Shown here: positions 1-10,635 of the stretch, one piece after another
Layout: every line of letters starts with the position of its first letter
How positions within the stretch are numbered: the first letter of the stretch is position 1
NCBI GenBank assembly: GCA_019915135.1
Contig: JAHLMK010000022.1
Span: 248,001 to 312,000 of the forward strand
Direction: 5' to 3'
Source: Strobilurus pachycystidiatus
Taxonomy: Eukaryota > Basidiomycota > Agaricomycetes > Agaricales > Physalacriaceae
Length of the DNA: 64,000 bases
Made by a program: the position numbers and the translations under genes
The notes under the pieces: model-generated
Told to the model about the DNA's origin: nothing
The model's database searches: none
What the model saw: the letters and a program-made list of their open reading frames with translations, nothing else

Positions 1-2003
1 CGAGGGGACCACAACAATCGGAAATAGGTCTTCTGCCGCGATTTCGAGACTCCATCTTGGAAACAACTAACTTGGTTGTTACTTATAAGTATCGTGAATC
101 GTGGGCGGCTGTCACCTTGTTCTCGTGAGAGATCTTACTACACGGGCCTCGAAGCTCGACACATCATTTTGTATACAGCAAAGCGCTTGTCTTGAAGTGG
201 TATCAGACACAAACTGAACAAGATCGGATTAGGCACCTCACATTGTGATTGTATCTACACGGCAAAAACGGCGCATCCGCAGAGGCAGTGACCTCGAAAC
301 GCCATCGTCTGCGCCGTGAAAATCAGTTGGCTGACGACGGAAAGACCGAATAGGCAAGCGAGAGCGTCGCAAGATCTCCCCGAAGACACCCTTTCCGCTA
401 CACACGCATCGCCACTCATCGTGTGGCCAGGCCGCCCTAAATAGTAACTCAGAGGCGTGTCAATGGACCGCCAACCATTCACGAGATGTTTATTTTGGAA
501 GCACCCAGATGGATTCACATGTAGGACCAGATTCGATGGTAGGAGAGGCCAAAGTCAGCCGTGTAGCTCGTGTTCGAGGTGTAATCTCGGTAGCGCTCAC
601 ACGACGGATATCTAGAGATATGACGTTGTTAACTGGTGTCGAAGCATGCCGGCGGAGGTGGACCCACCCGAGAGCGTACGTACCCAAGGTGTACGAGGAC
701 GCCAATGCCATGCATGCTGTTGCCAGAAAGAGCCATCAAACGAATGCATCCCCATTCGCCTGGGGCCTGTCGATCCTAATAATGGTGTCATACCTGTTCA
801 AACATGTCAGGGCCAAGGTTCGCAGCAGAGGCGTAGCATGTAGTCACTCGAGATTATCGTTGCGGAAGTCATTCAATTATCCATTGGCATGGTCGGACAC
901 AATGGCGTTTGATTCCAGCGCGAACCCGAGTGTGTAGATGGTGAGAGAGGCGAAGGCTAGATGACAGTCTGAACGCGTCACGGAAGAGTGATTCAGAGCA
1001 GTGGGGGAGGTACCCCGCCGAGGCGCTTGCGCGGGATAGGCGCAGTTCCTCGGAAGCCGCGAGGTATAATGTGGAGTCAACTTCGGTTGCCAGTGGACCG
1101 CCCCACCTTGGCCGACCTCTGACTCTTCCAGTCTCATGGCCAGGCGCCTGTGCTAGGCTAGTACACTACCCGAGGTAAATTTATCAGTTGCGCCACAACA
1201 AAAGCAGAGACGTCCTTGGACCCGAGTGTCGCTTCCGGAATCTGGGTCCAAAAGTCTATTCCTGAGGGACGTGAGATGATGGAAGAGACAAAGTCCTGAA
1301 GATCCACGCCGATAGGTGTACAGTAGAGTTGAAAGGAGTGTTCGTCTAGAAGTTCAGGGAGGGCAAAGCCCGGATGGGAAACGCGGAAAAACTCCGCCTA
1401 TCGTTGGCAGGTCGTACGCATGCTCAAACGGTGAGGGGCCCGCTATGCGAATAATGGCGACGAGATGTCCAGGCGGAATGGCAAAGCGTGTGGCTGTTGT
1501 GATAGAATTCGAGAGATCTCATCACCGTAAGGATAACAAAGAGAAAAGAAATGCGACGAAGGGGGTGCACCCCCGCGGAGTTTGAAGCACTCTCAATGCA
1601 GCATGGACTGTGCGTCATACTGCACTTGACTTTGCCCTCGACATGCAGGGCATCATTGCACATCGCTATACTTGGCAGCGTCTTGGGGCTGGAGCCAACT
1701 GAACTTGCTTGTCGAAAACCCGTGGTGTGCGCTGTCTGCCTCTGGAATTGGCCAGAATCAGGTGCTTTTGCGGGTTCGCCACTTTTGGGCCGGAATGCAG
1801 CAAAATGAATGATTCGACGTAACGCTACACTGAGTGTCGGCTAACGACGACATGACGGCTCTCAACGGAGAAAGTTTCATCGCTTGTAAACGGCCATGTA
1901 TTGTTTCCCCTCTGGGCGGAATGCAAAGTCCTTGGATCCACGGACTTCGTATAACAGTGCGTTCGGCTGACCCTGGCCCACAAACTCCCCTCGGATTCCT
2001 GCC
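1..2003. other. No gene recognised
   Basis: Roughly 2 kb at the left edge with no reading frame that I can join into a protein with recognisable domains. The longest open stretch (509-937, plus) has an unremarkable composition, is overlapped by an antisense frame, and shows no splice-supported extension. The last few hundred bases are presumably the promoter of the zinc-finger gene starting at 2004. Confidence 0.5.
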
Positions 2004-3265
2004 ATGGCCCTTACTATTCCTCTCAGCGAACTCGCTCGAGGGCGGGCCCAGTTCAAAGTCTCCATTTCAGATGGCAATGCCGTTTTGCTTAACAAGCCCA
2101 GTTCATCATCGCTTGTGACGCCTTCAATTCCTCCCGACCTTCATCTTCGCCTATCCACGGTCAAGCAAGACGACAACATTCTAGTTACTATGTGGGCTAC
2201 ACCACGATCGCACTGCGATGGTCAGCTCACAGAGCCTTCGTGCTGGAATTGGGAAGACGAATACAACGAGAACAGTGAGTTTCCTAGTCTTCCATTCGAC
2301 GCGACTTGCTTTGACCGTCGTCTGCTCTCAGACTCTTACATGGACTCCCAAATCACCTCTTTGGTGCCCGCCTCTATGGATCCCATATCCTACAAAGATC
2401 CTTCAGCACAAGCTCCCAACAATTATTTCCAACTACCCACACCTCCCAGCGAGCTCGACACACTCCTGAACAGACAAGCGTTCCAGTCCGAGTCTTTCTT
2501 GCCGCTGGACCCATTCTCAGCGGACGCATTTTCAGCACTCGAAACATTGGGATGGTCAGAATTTACACCTGGTCAGCCTTTGCCTCTTCGTCCCTTAGAA
2601 ACCTAACCCTGATTTCTTGGATCGCAGGATACTTGGATGGCTCGGAGAACGCTCCAGACATGTCTTCTCTCCAGCAGCAGTCATTCACACCTTATCTGCC
2701 CCCTTCCCCCGCATCTGACATACTCCCTGCAAATGCTTCATATGGCATGTCGCATTCCTCACCGCAGATGCCCGTGCCGGTCTCAACGCCGTCCTCGTCG
2801 TACACTCCTTCATCCGCGGCTTCATCATATGTGTCGACCCCAGCGTTGACATCGCATTCATACTCTCCCCCGAGCTCAACGAAGGATGAGCCTATATCCT
2901 CGGCGCGCTCGGATCTGTCGGATTCATCAACAGCACCACCCGTGTCCCCTCCAGCAACTGAGGGCAACGCGCTTCGGCCCCATCCGTGCCTCTTCCCGGA
3001 CTGTGGTCGCTGGTTTACGCGCAGCTACACGCGCAACGTACACATGTTGACGCACCGACGGTCAAATGATCCCAAGCCGTTTGTCTGCACCATTCCTGGG
3101 TGCTCCGAGGGCTTTTCCCGGAAACACGACCGCCTCCGGCACGAGGTCCGCCAACATGGACGCGGTAGCAATTGGCGATGTCCGCTATGTCCGCTGTCCA
3201 AGTTCTATTCATCCCAAAGCACGTTGGAGCGGCACCTGAGCGAGAAGCATAACGAGGCGGGGTGA
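2004..3265 (+). CDS. C2H2 zinc-finger transcription factor
   Basis: Probable nuclear DNA-binding regulator. The C-terminal ~95 residues carry three zinc fingers: C-x4-C-x12-H-x3-H (CLFPDC...HMLTH), a second starting CTIPGC with two His, and a third (CPLCP...HLSEKH). The long N-terminal half is rich in Ser, Pro and Thr, as in activation domains. I join two exons, 2004-2571 and 2628-3265. The 56 nt intron has a GTCAGC donor, a CTAAC branch site and a CGCAG acceptor, and the phase-1 join is exact (about 401 residues). A second possible intron, 2275-2331 (57 nt, GTGAGT...CTCAG with TTGAC), is in frame and stop-free, so the protein may be 401 or 382 residues. The general architecture is common to fungal C2H2 activators. 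Target genes cannot be inferred. Confidence 0.85.
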
Positions 3266-3604
3266 AGATGAGGTTCGTTTCATTGTATGTTGATTGATAG
3301 ACGTGACCCCCTACAATGAGGCGCACACAAGGAAAGCTATGACACCCTAGGTGTATGAATTATGGTGTGTTATATCCTGACTGCGTCTATCATTTCCCCT
3401 CCATAATCACGATATCGTGTAATCCCTGCAGTGATACTTGACGGATCTCCGTGGCCATCTGAAAAATCGACACACGGAAAGATCAGCCAACGATCGCGCA
3501 TTATCATTAGTAGGTACTTTGTATTTCTAGTATGCATCCTTATCCCGCATCTTGTATTCTATTCCCATGCATTCGAAAATCTATCAGGTTGAAACCTAAT
3601 ATAA
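3266..3604. other. Intergenic, nothing recognised
   Basis: The 3' flank of the zinc-finger gene. No gene or repeat is seen before the left edge of the duplicated unit that starts near 3605. Confidence 0.5.
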
Positions 3605-6170
3605 TCGTTGGGGCTGAAAGACGAAGTGTCGAAAGAAGATCAGATTGTAGGTACCCTAGTCCGGTGGAAGGTAACGCGAGACGAGGCTGGCTGCAGATGA
3701 GTACACGCTAACCAACTCTGAGCCGTTCGCTCAACACGTTGAACGGCCAGTTCCCGAGACATTGACGCATGATCGATGCATATCTCGGCCAGAGGCCGCC
3801 ACATTGCACACGGTCACGAACTGTCCTCGTAGTCAGGTCAAAGAATCTCCAAGGAGGTACAGTGGCCTTGTCTTGAGAGCCATAGCAGTCCATCATGATT
3901 GCTCTTAGTTCAGTCACTGCCCTATGGTGTTGATTGGTCCGACAGATTGCAATGGCAAAGCCCAAATCAGTAACACCGAAACATCGTAGAAGATGGATGG
4001 CAAAACACTGACAGCTCCCGTACCGCTGAAGCCCTCGGGTGTTGCACGGGCGGACGGAGTCATGAGAATGGTCAGGTCAGAACTTCCTGCGACCCGTATA
4101 ACACCGGACAGGGACAAGTACTAGATACCACCACCTGCAGTATGGGTGCCGAGTATGTACTGGTGGCGTTAGTAAGGCAGGTTTAGTTTGATCGTTATAC
4201 TTATCCCTCTCATGAATGACAGATGATGCACACACATAATGTTTCGATGCGTTCTCCTGGTGGCTGATTTGCCTCTTGCCAGTGTTTCTGTCGTTTCTGG
4301 TGCTGAAACACGCTCATCCAACATACATAAGATCGACCACACGTCCGAGTCATTTATTTCCTGAACGCCTGATCTGCGATGCCGGTCATCCCTGCAGATT
4401 CAGCATGCGACGCCCAGCAATTGCGCGAAAATGGCATCCAGCAAATCGCGAACTCTATACAGCTAGTTCTGCAAACATTGTTCTTCGGTGGGTTTTGCGA
4501 TTTATCTTGGTTGCACGATATTAACCGCCTGACAGGCATATACACAGTGCTCATGGGCTACTTGACCCACAAGATGCGGTACGTTTTTTGCCTTCGCGTG
4601 CGGAAGAAGTTCGACCAGAGCTACAGGAAACAGGGCCTCAACTCACGGATAAGACGACTTATTTTCTACACGGTGTCATCCATGTTTGGGCTGTCGACTG
4701 TGTATTGGGCTGTGAATGTTGCGGCCCTCATTCACCGAACAGTCAATCACTTCATTACGCCGAGGGGAGAAATTGAGTATCCCACCTTGCTGAATGCAAT
4801 CATTCTAATTAATGTATGTGAGTCCGCCATTGGAACACATACCCTCTTCATGTTGTCTCCAGTACCTGCTCACGGATGGAGTCGTTATCTGGCGTGCTTG
4901 GGTCCTCTGCAGTGACAACGAGATGTACAGGAGGTGTCTTCAAATTTCAATGAGCTTCCTCGTTGGTACCATTGGTAAGTTTGTCTTGGTTGTGGCGCAC
5001 CGTGTTATAACTGAAACATGGGACCCAGGCTTCAGTAATGACTACGATCTGCCTCCGCATAGTAATCTTCGTACATGCAGGCAATGAGAACGTTGAAAAG
5101 GCGATTAATTATAGTAGCCAGGTTGCGAATCTAGTCTTGTCGCTTCTGACCAATATTACGGCTACCTCTGTCATCGCAGCAAAGGCCTGGTAAGTGAACT
5201 CAGAATCAAAAAGATATGAGCCAGCGGATGCTAAATGACATGCACAGGCGGCAGAGGCAATGGATTCGCAAAGAGCTAGGCATTGCACGCACCAAAAACT
5301 CCAGAGGGGAGAAAATCATGATTCTTCTCATCGAGTCTGTTTTGTTCTATTATAGAGTCACACACTTACCCTGGATGGCAGGTGACGGTACTGGTAAGCT
5401 CTTTGATACGTATACCTAGTGGAACCCTAGGGGACGTGTACACTCCCGTCAACGTACAAATCGCCGTGAGTTTTGACGAGCTTTCATGTGTCCTCTACCT
5501 GATGTCCTAGGTAGGGAATATACCCAATAGTCGTCCTACTAGCGGTTGACCACCAGAGCAGGAACGGAGGTACTATGTTCGAGAACACTGGTCGAACACG
5601 CCACAGCATTGGTGGATCCCAGCCGGCAAACAGATCAAATCTCGAGTCCTTACGGTTCGCGTCGGTGGGAGCGGTGCCCACAGAAAGTGACTCAATGTAG
5701 AAGAGTAGTGGCACGTTTGTGTATACCTTGAGATCCCTCTAAAAGCGGTTCTATGACGAGAGACGAGTTGCTATCAAGATGTGACGTGAGCCATTACTCG
5801 CCCAGTTTTCCGGTGTCAGCGCCAATTCAGAGAATGAATTAGAAAGACCGCGAGACGCCAATGTCATGGTTCGAGGAATCAGCATACCCATTTGTTCTTT
5901 TGACGTTCATTGAGCGCTCATCCCTAAAACCACTACTATATCATGATAGCGATACCATCAGAATCATTTTTGAACAGGCGAAGTTCGATGGCCGTACCGT
6001 CGTTGAACTCGAAGGTCAAAGCTCTGCATCGCTTCGAATCCACGTATGCCCTCGCGACTTGATACCAGCTTGAGTGCTATGGATACTATTCGAGATTGAG
6101 AGCAGAAAGCTGCATAGTAGCTTCCGACTTGGCGCGATCGGGAGTGATGGTGGTGATGAATTGATCAAAG
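3605..6170 (+). repeat. Segmental duplication, copy A
   Basis: This ~2.56 kb block matches 7985-10545 in the same orientation along its whole length: about 770 bp of upstream DNA, the complete eight-exon membrane-protein gene, and about 450 bp downstream. The left edge is seen as CAGATTGTAGGTACCCTA (near 3642) versus the same string near 8008. The right edge is seen as CTGCATAGTAGCTTCCGACT in both copies. Scattered substitutions and small indels separate the two, so the duplication is not recent. The two units are separated by ~1.8 kb of unrelated sequence. Confidence 0.85.
4379..5700 (+). pseudogene. Seven-helix membrane protein, copy 1, lost splice donor
   Basis: A member of a mushroom-type polytopic membrane protein family of unknown function. 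Its exons match copy 2 one for one: 4379-4487, 4536-4578, 4627-4813, 4863-4974, 5036-5189, 5248 onward, 5382-5465, 5515-5700. Exons 1-5, 7 and 8 are open and keep the phase of copy 2, including the 84 and 186 nt final exons. The break is in exon 6: relative to copy 2 about 32 bp are missing across the exon 6 end and the following GTAAGT donor (near 5350). Read-through shifts frame and stops at 5417-5419, removing helices 6-7. A weak alternative is a 43 nt intron (5339-5381) that would restore frame but delete six residues. That length is below the usual fungal minimum. I call it a probable pseudogene or truncated protein. Confidence 0.75.
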
Positions 6171-7760
6171 CTTACCGCCAACAACGCCTTCAACCCTTCC
6201 ACCTGTCCTCTTTCACCCCATCAGACCTCACCACCGCCTCGTCAGAGTCAAAACAGCATGAACCTTGACAGGGAGGATCGGATCGGATGGGAGCGACACA
6301 AGCTCCGTTCCAGGGTATGACAACCGATTCTTGACCAACGTACCACAAAATGGCGTGGACTCACGTTTCCGAGTGTTTGAGGCCAACGACGACGTGTCAT
6401 TGTGATACAAAGTCCCGCATTCATGCCCGCCTTGCGGCCCGATGGCGGCCAACAAATTGAGCACACCAAATTGTCTCTCCGGCGACAGATACGTGATGAG
6501 AAGTGAAGACGCCCATGACTGACTGGACGATGTCGCTGTACGTGGCCTTGGTGCGAATGGACGCGAGGCCGAGGAGGAAGGTGGCGGCGGCTGCGACGAG
6601 TGTACGGTAGTTTTTGTATTCGTCGAGGCTGACGGGGAGTATTTGACGGCCCGGTTGGATTTCCACATTTCGCGGCGAGAGGGCGTGGATGAAAGAAGGG
6701 AAGGAGCGTTCAGGTCGAAGAGGATTTGATGCTATGAGGGGGAGAGCATGAATACGTGCAAACAGGAGGTGCACTGACCACAAGTTGGTGACAGGCAATT
6801 CGAGTCAGCCAAAAGGTGCCCAGAGGTAAGACTCGGACATCGTTGATCGTTGTTTGGGCTTGGCTAACGGCCATTTGTAGGCAGTGAGTCGTACCCAGAC
6901 AACGCCAATTGAACTTGCGCAGACTGGCTTCATTGACGATGGGAATGGCTGTTCGATTGGTGAGCTCGTCGTCTCCACATTCGGCTTGTAGACTGACCTT
7001 GATCTCAGGGAACACCCGGGGAACACGTTGTGTACTGATCCGCCCGTTGGTCTAAAATCTATTCGTCGACAGGTTGTCGCGTTGCGGCCATCGAGATGAG
7101 AGGTGAGTCATTTCGACTGGCTGGATGTGCGGGACGACAAGTGCAATAGCAGCGAAGGGGACATCATGGCTCGCTGCGGCTTAGGAGCTGCTGCAAAGCT
7201 GCTGGATGGGCAGAGCCAAGGTCGATCAATGTCGGCACTTGTAAGGTGTCAAGGTCCCATGCCGCTCCCGATTCGGCGCTGGATTGATGCGCTGCACTGA
7301 CGCGCTCACATAAATAGTCAAGGAGTTGGCCTTGACACTGGATGACACCGTAATATACAGTAGGAACACAACTTGGATAAACCCAACCCAACACGTTATA
7401 CTTACGACCTGTCGGAGACGCGTAGTTGGTTAGTATAGGTGCTGATTGGAGTTATGTACCGCAAACGCCTGCAAGGTAAGACGCGTGGAACGCGTTAGAT
7501 AGACATAACGAGACGTGGATGGATGGACATAATGCGATGCAATGTATTGGTGAGCACGGGTCTGGAGGAAGGCAGGAGAAGGCGGAGGGACAAAGATGAA
7601 GTAGCTAACCAGCAGTGAGCTCGGTAGGAACCGAACCCCACTCAGCCCCAATATAAGGGATGACTGAAGGTGGTGAGGGTAATGAAGAAAAAGACTCAAC
7701 AGGAAGGAAAGCTTCCATAAGCACTCGGTCAGATCAACAAGCCAAACTGAGCAGCTTACT
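6171..7760 (-). pseudogene. Possible unrecognised gene or relic (minus strand)
   Basis: On the minus strand between about 7092 and 6228 there are long open stretches in two frames with protein-like composition but no family I recognise. One frame (about 6720-6480) includes SLDEYKNYRTLVAAAATFLL. Near 6490 coding character appears to switch to another frame (ERQFGVLNLLAAIGP) without an obvious splice pair, which suggests a 1-2 nt indel and decay. A possible intron lies at about 6731-6780. I cannot define start, stop or function. The rest of the stretch (7093-7760) shows nothing I can support. Confidence 0.25.
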
Positions 7761-7962
7761 GCATCCCAACGCGTCGAGATCGCGTGCCAAGTGACAACAT
7801 CTGTCTTCTTTCCTTCGTCCATAGTCGTCCTTTCACGTTCCAGTACACGACTGAGAGCCCGAACATGTAAAGTATCATGAAGAAGAAGAAGCGACGCGTT
7901 CTTTGATGGAGTCCCTGCTTTTTGCATTTCTCGTCTAGCTTGCATAGATGAGAGCGGGGCAT
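7760..7962 (-). pseudogene. Inverted exon fragment of the membrane protein family
   Basis: The minus strand encodes KKQGLHQRTRRFFFFM followed by MFGLSVVYW, matching exon 3 (helix 2) of the neighbouring family. It is closer to copy 3 (KQGLHSRTRRFFFFMI) than to copies 1 or 2. The homology ends shortly after this exon on both sides, so only a fragment remains. It lies between the two duplicated units in opposite orientation, just before the left edge of copy B. Confidence 0.7.
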
Positions 7963-7984
7963 GTCCCTACAGTGACACTTGACG

Positions 7985-10545
7985 AGGCGAAGTGTGGAAA
8001 GAGCATCAGATTGTAGGTACCCTATTTCGGTGGAAGGTAACGCGAGACGAGACTGACAGCTGATGACTGCACGTTAATAAACTCTGAGCCATTCGCTCGA
8101 CACGTTGAACGGCCAGTTCCCGAGACGTGAACGCATGATTGAAGCATATCTCTGCCAGAGGCCGCCACAGACTGCACACGGTCACAATTTGTCCTCATAT
8201 TCAGGGGCAAGATTCTTTATAACAGAGCCATATGTATTCATTACCAGTCCATCATGACTGGTACTTCAGCTGCTCCTCGGGTGCTCTTACCAGTTCAGTC
8301 ACTGCCCCAGAATGTTGATTGGTACGACGAAATGCAGAGCCTCGTATCAGTAACACCGAAACATCGTAAAAGATAGATGGCAAACACTGGCAGCTCCCGA
8401 ACCCGCCGAATTCTTTGAGTGTTGCACGGGCGGACCAAGATCATGAGAATCGTCAGGAAGAGTCTCTGCCACCCGTATAACTTCATCGGACAGGGATGAT
8501 CATAAGTAGATACACCACCAGTCCAGTATGGGTGCCAAACGCGTACTGGTGGCGCTAGTAAGGCAGATCGAGTTCAATCGCTATACTTATCCCTCTCATG
8601 GACTGACAGATGATACATACACATAATCTTTCGATGACTTCTCCTGGTTACTGATGCACCTCTTATTTCTGCCTCTGGTGCTGAAACGTGCTCAATCCAA
8701 CATATATAACTCAACCACAGGTCCGAGTGAGTTACTCCAAACGCCTAATCTGCGATGCCGGTCATCACTGCAGATGCAGCATCCGACGCCCAGCTACGCG
8801 AGGATGGCATTGTACAGATCATGGTCTCCCTACAGCTAGTGCTGCAGACACTGTTCTTTGGTAGGCCTGCGAGCTATTTCGGTGTCACGATATTAACCGT
8901 TTGACAGGAATCTACACAGTGTTCACGGGGTACTTGACCCACAACATGCGGTGCATTCATGCCCTCTGTTTGCACGGAAGAGAAACTGACCAGAACTACA
9001 GGAGGCAGGGACTCAGCTCACGAATAAGACGCCTCATTTTCTACACAATGGTATCCATGTTTGGGCTTTCAACTGTGTATTGGGCAGTGAATGTTGCGGC
9101 CCTCATTCAACGAACAATCGAACGCTTCATTACACACACGGACGGAGAACTTGCCTATCCCGCCTTGCTGAATGCAATCATCTTGATAAATGTATGTGAA
9201 TCAGCTATTGAAACACATACCCTCTTCATGTTGGCCTCCAGTACGTGCTTACGGACGGAGTCGTTATTTGGCGTGCTTGGGTCCTCTGTAGTGACGACCA
9301 GATGTACAGGAGGTGGCTTCGAGTGTCGATGAGCTTTCTCGTTGGTACCAGTGGTAAGTTTGTCTTATTTGTGGCGCACCCTTTTAATATAGCTGATCCA
9401 TGGGACCTAAGCATCGGTCATGACTACAATTTGCCTCCGCATAGTAATCTTCGCACATGCAGGCAATGTACATCTTGAAAGGGCAATCAACTGTAGCCAG
9501 GTTGCAAACCTGGTCTTGTCACTCCTGACCAATATCACGGCCACCTCTGTCATCGCATCGAAGGCGTGGTAAGGAATCCATATTCAGAGAGAGCATAAGC
9601 TGAACGACACGCACAGGCGGCAGCGACAATGGATTCGCAAAGAGCTAGGAATTGCACGGACAAAGAACTCCAGAGGGGAGAAAATCATGATTCTCCTCAT
9701 CGAGTCTGGTTTGTTCTACTGTATTTCCGGTGTAAGTCTTCTCGATGGACATGGTGGTGCTACACACTTACGTGGACGACAGGTGACGGTACTGGTCAGC
9801 TCTTTGATACGTGTACCTGGTGGAACCTTAGGGGACGTGTACACTCCCATCAACGTACAAATTGCCGTGAGTTTTTGACGAGCTGCCATGTGTCCTCTAC
9901 CTAACGTCCTAGGCAGGGAATATACCCGATTGTCGTCCTACTAGCGGTCGACCACCAGAGCAGGAACGGAGGTACTGTGTTTGAGAGCACTGGTCAAACA
10001 CGCCAGAGCATTAGTAGATCCCAGCCGGCTGACAGATCAAATCTCGAGTCTTTACGATTCGCGTCGGTGGGAGCGGTAGCCACAGAAAGCAGCTCGGTGT
10101 AGAAGAGTAGTCGGCACGTTCGTGTAGACCTCAAGAGCCCTCTAGAAGTTGTTCTATGACGAGACACGAGCCGCTATAACTTAGATGTGACGTGAGCCCG
10201 TTGCTCGCCGAGTTTTGCGGTGTCGGCGCCGTTTCAGAGAATGAAGTAAAGACTATGAGACGCCACTGTCATTGTTCGATGCCACTGGCATCAGCCTGAG
10301 AATAATTTTCGAACAGGCGAAGTTCGAACCTGTGCCCGTACCATCGCGATCGTTGAACTCAACAAGTCGACTTTCTGCATCGCTTCGAGTCCACGTATCC
10401 CCTCGGTCTCGGTCTTGATACCAGCCTAAGCGCCATGAATACTATTCAAGAAATTCTTTGATACCTGGAGAGCAGAAAGCTGCATAGTAGCTTCCGACTT
10501 GCAGCACGATCGGCAATGATGTATGATGGTGGTAATTGATCAAGG
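7985..10545 (+). repeat. Segmental duplication, copy B
   Basis: Second copy of the ~2.56 kb unit, with the same order as copy A: upstream DNA, eight-exon gene, downstream flank. This unit carries the intact gene (8755-10102). It differs from copy A by scattered substitutions, by the ~32 bp segment missing in A, and by a changed acceptor for intron 4 (CTAAG instead of TTCAG). Confidence 0.85.
8755..10102 (+). CDS. Seven-helix membrane protein, copy 2 (intact)
   Basis: Polytopic membrane protein of a family expanded in Agaricomycetes, function unknown. Eight exons join without a phase error: 8755-8860, 8908-8950, 9002-9191, 9242-9353, 9412-9568, 9617-9731, 9783-9866, 9917-10102, giving 993 nt and 330 residues. 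Hydrophobic segments lie at roughly residues 25-48, 58-83, 104-125, 140-166, 180-202, 222-252 and 264-282, so seven helices. The C-terminal ~50 residues are polar and Ser-rich. A conserved W-R-A-W motif lies near the end of helix 3 and an R-R-Q-R-Q-W motif in the loop after helix 5. Intron 4 uses an AAG acceptor. Intron 2 (8951-9001) is 51 nt and stop-free, but the matching intron in copy 3 contains a stop, so it is a genuine intron. The topology is receptor-like, but I see no G-protein receptor signature. This is the only complete copy in the window. Confidence 0.8.
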
Positions 10546-10635
10546 AATCTTCGGCGCTCATGCACTCATGATCAACTCTGGATCACTCGTCTTGCAAGGG
10601 TTGTGGATGTCTGCCTTTCTCCCCCATCATTCATC
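10546..10635. promoter_or_regulatory. Short 5' flank of copy 3
   Basis: Between the end of duplicated unit B and the start codon of copy 3. No TATA element or other motif is obvious. Confidence 0.3.

Noticed and set aside
509..937. 142-codon open stretch near the left end
   Set aside because: No domain, no splice extension, and an overlapping antisense frame; composition looks random.
3700..4117. Minus-strand gene in the upstream part of duplicated unit A
   Set aside because: The corresponding region of unit B has indels that break every frame, so the open stretches are not under coding constraint.
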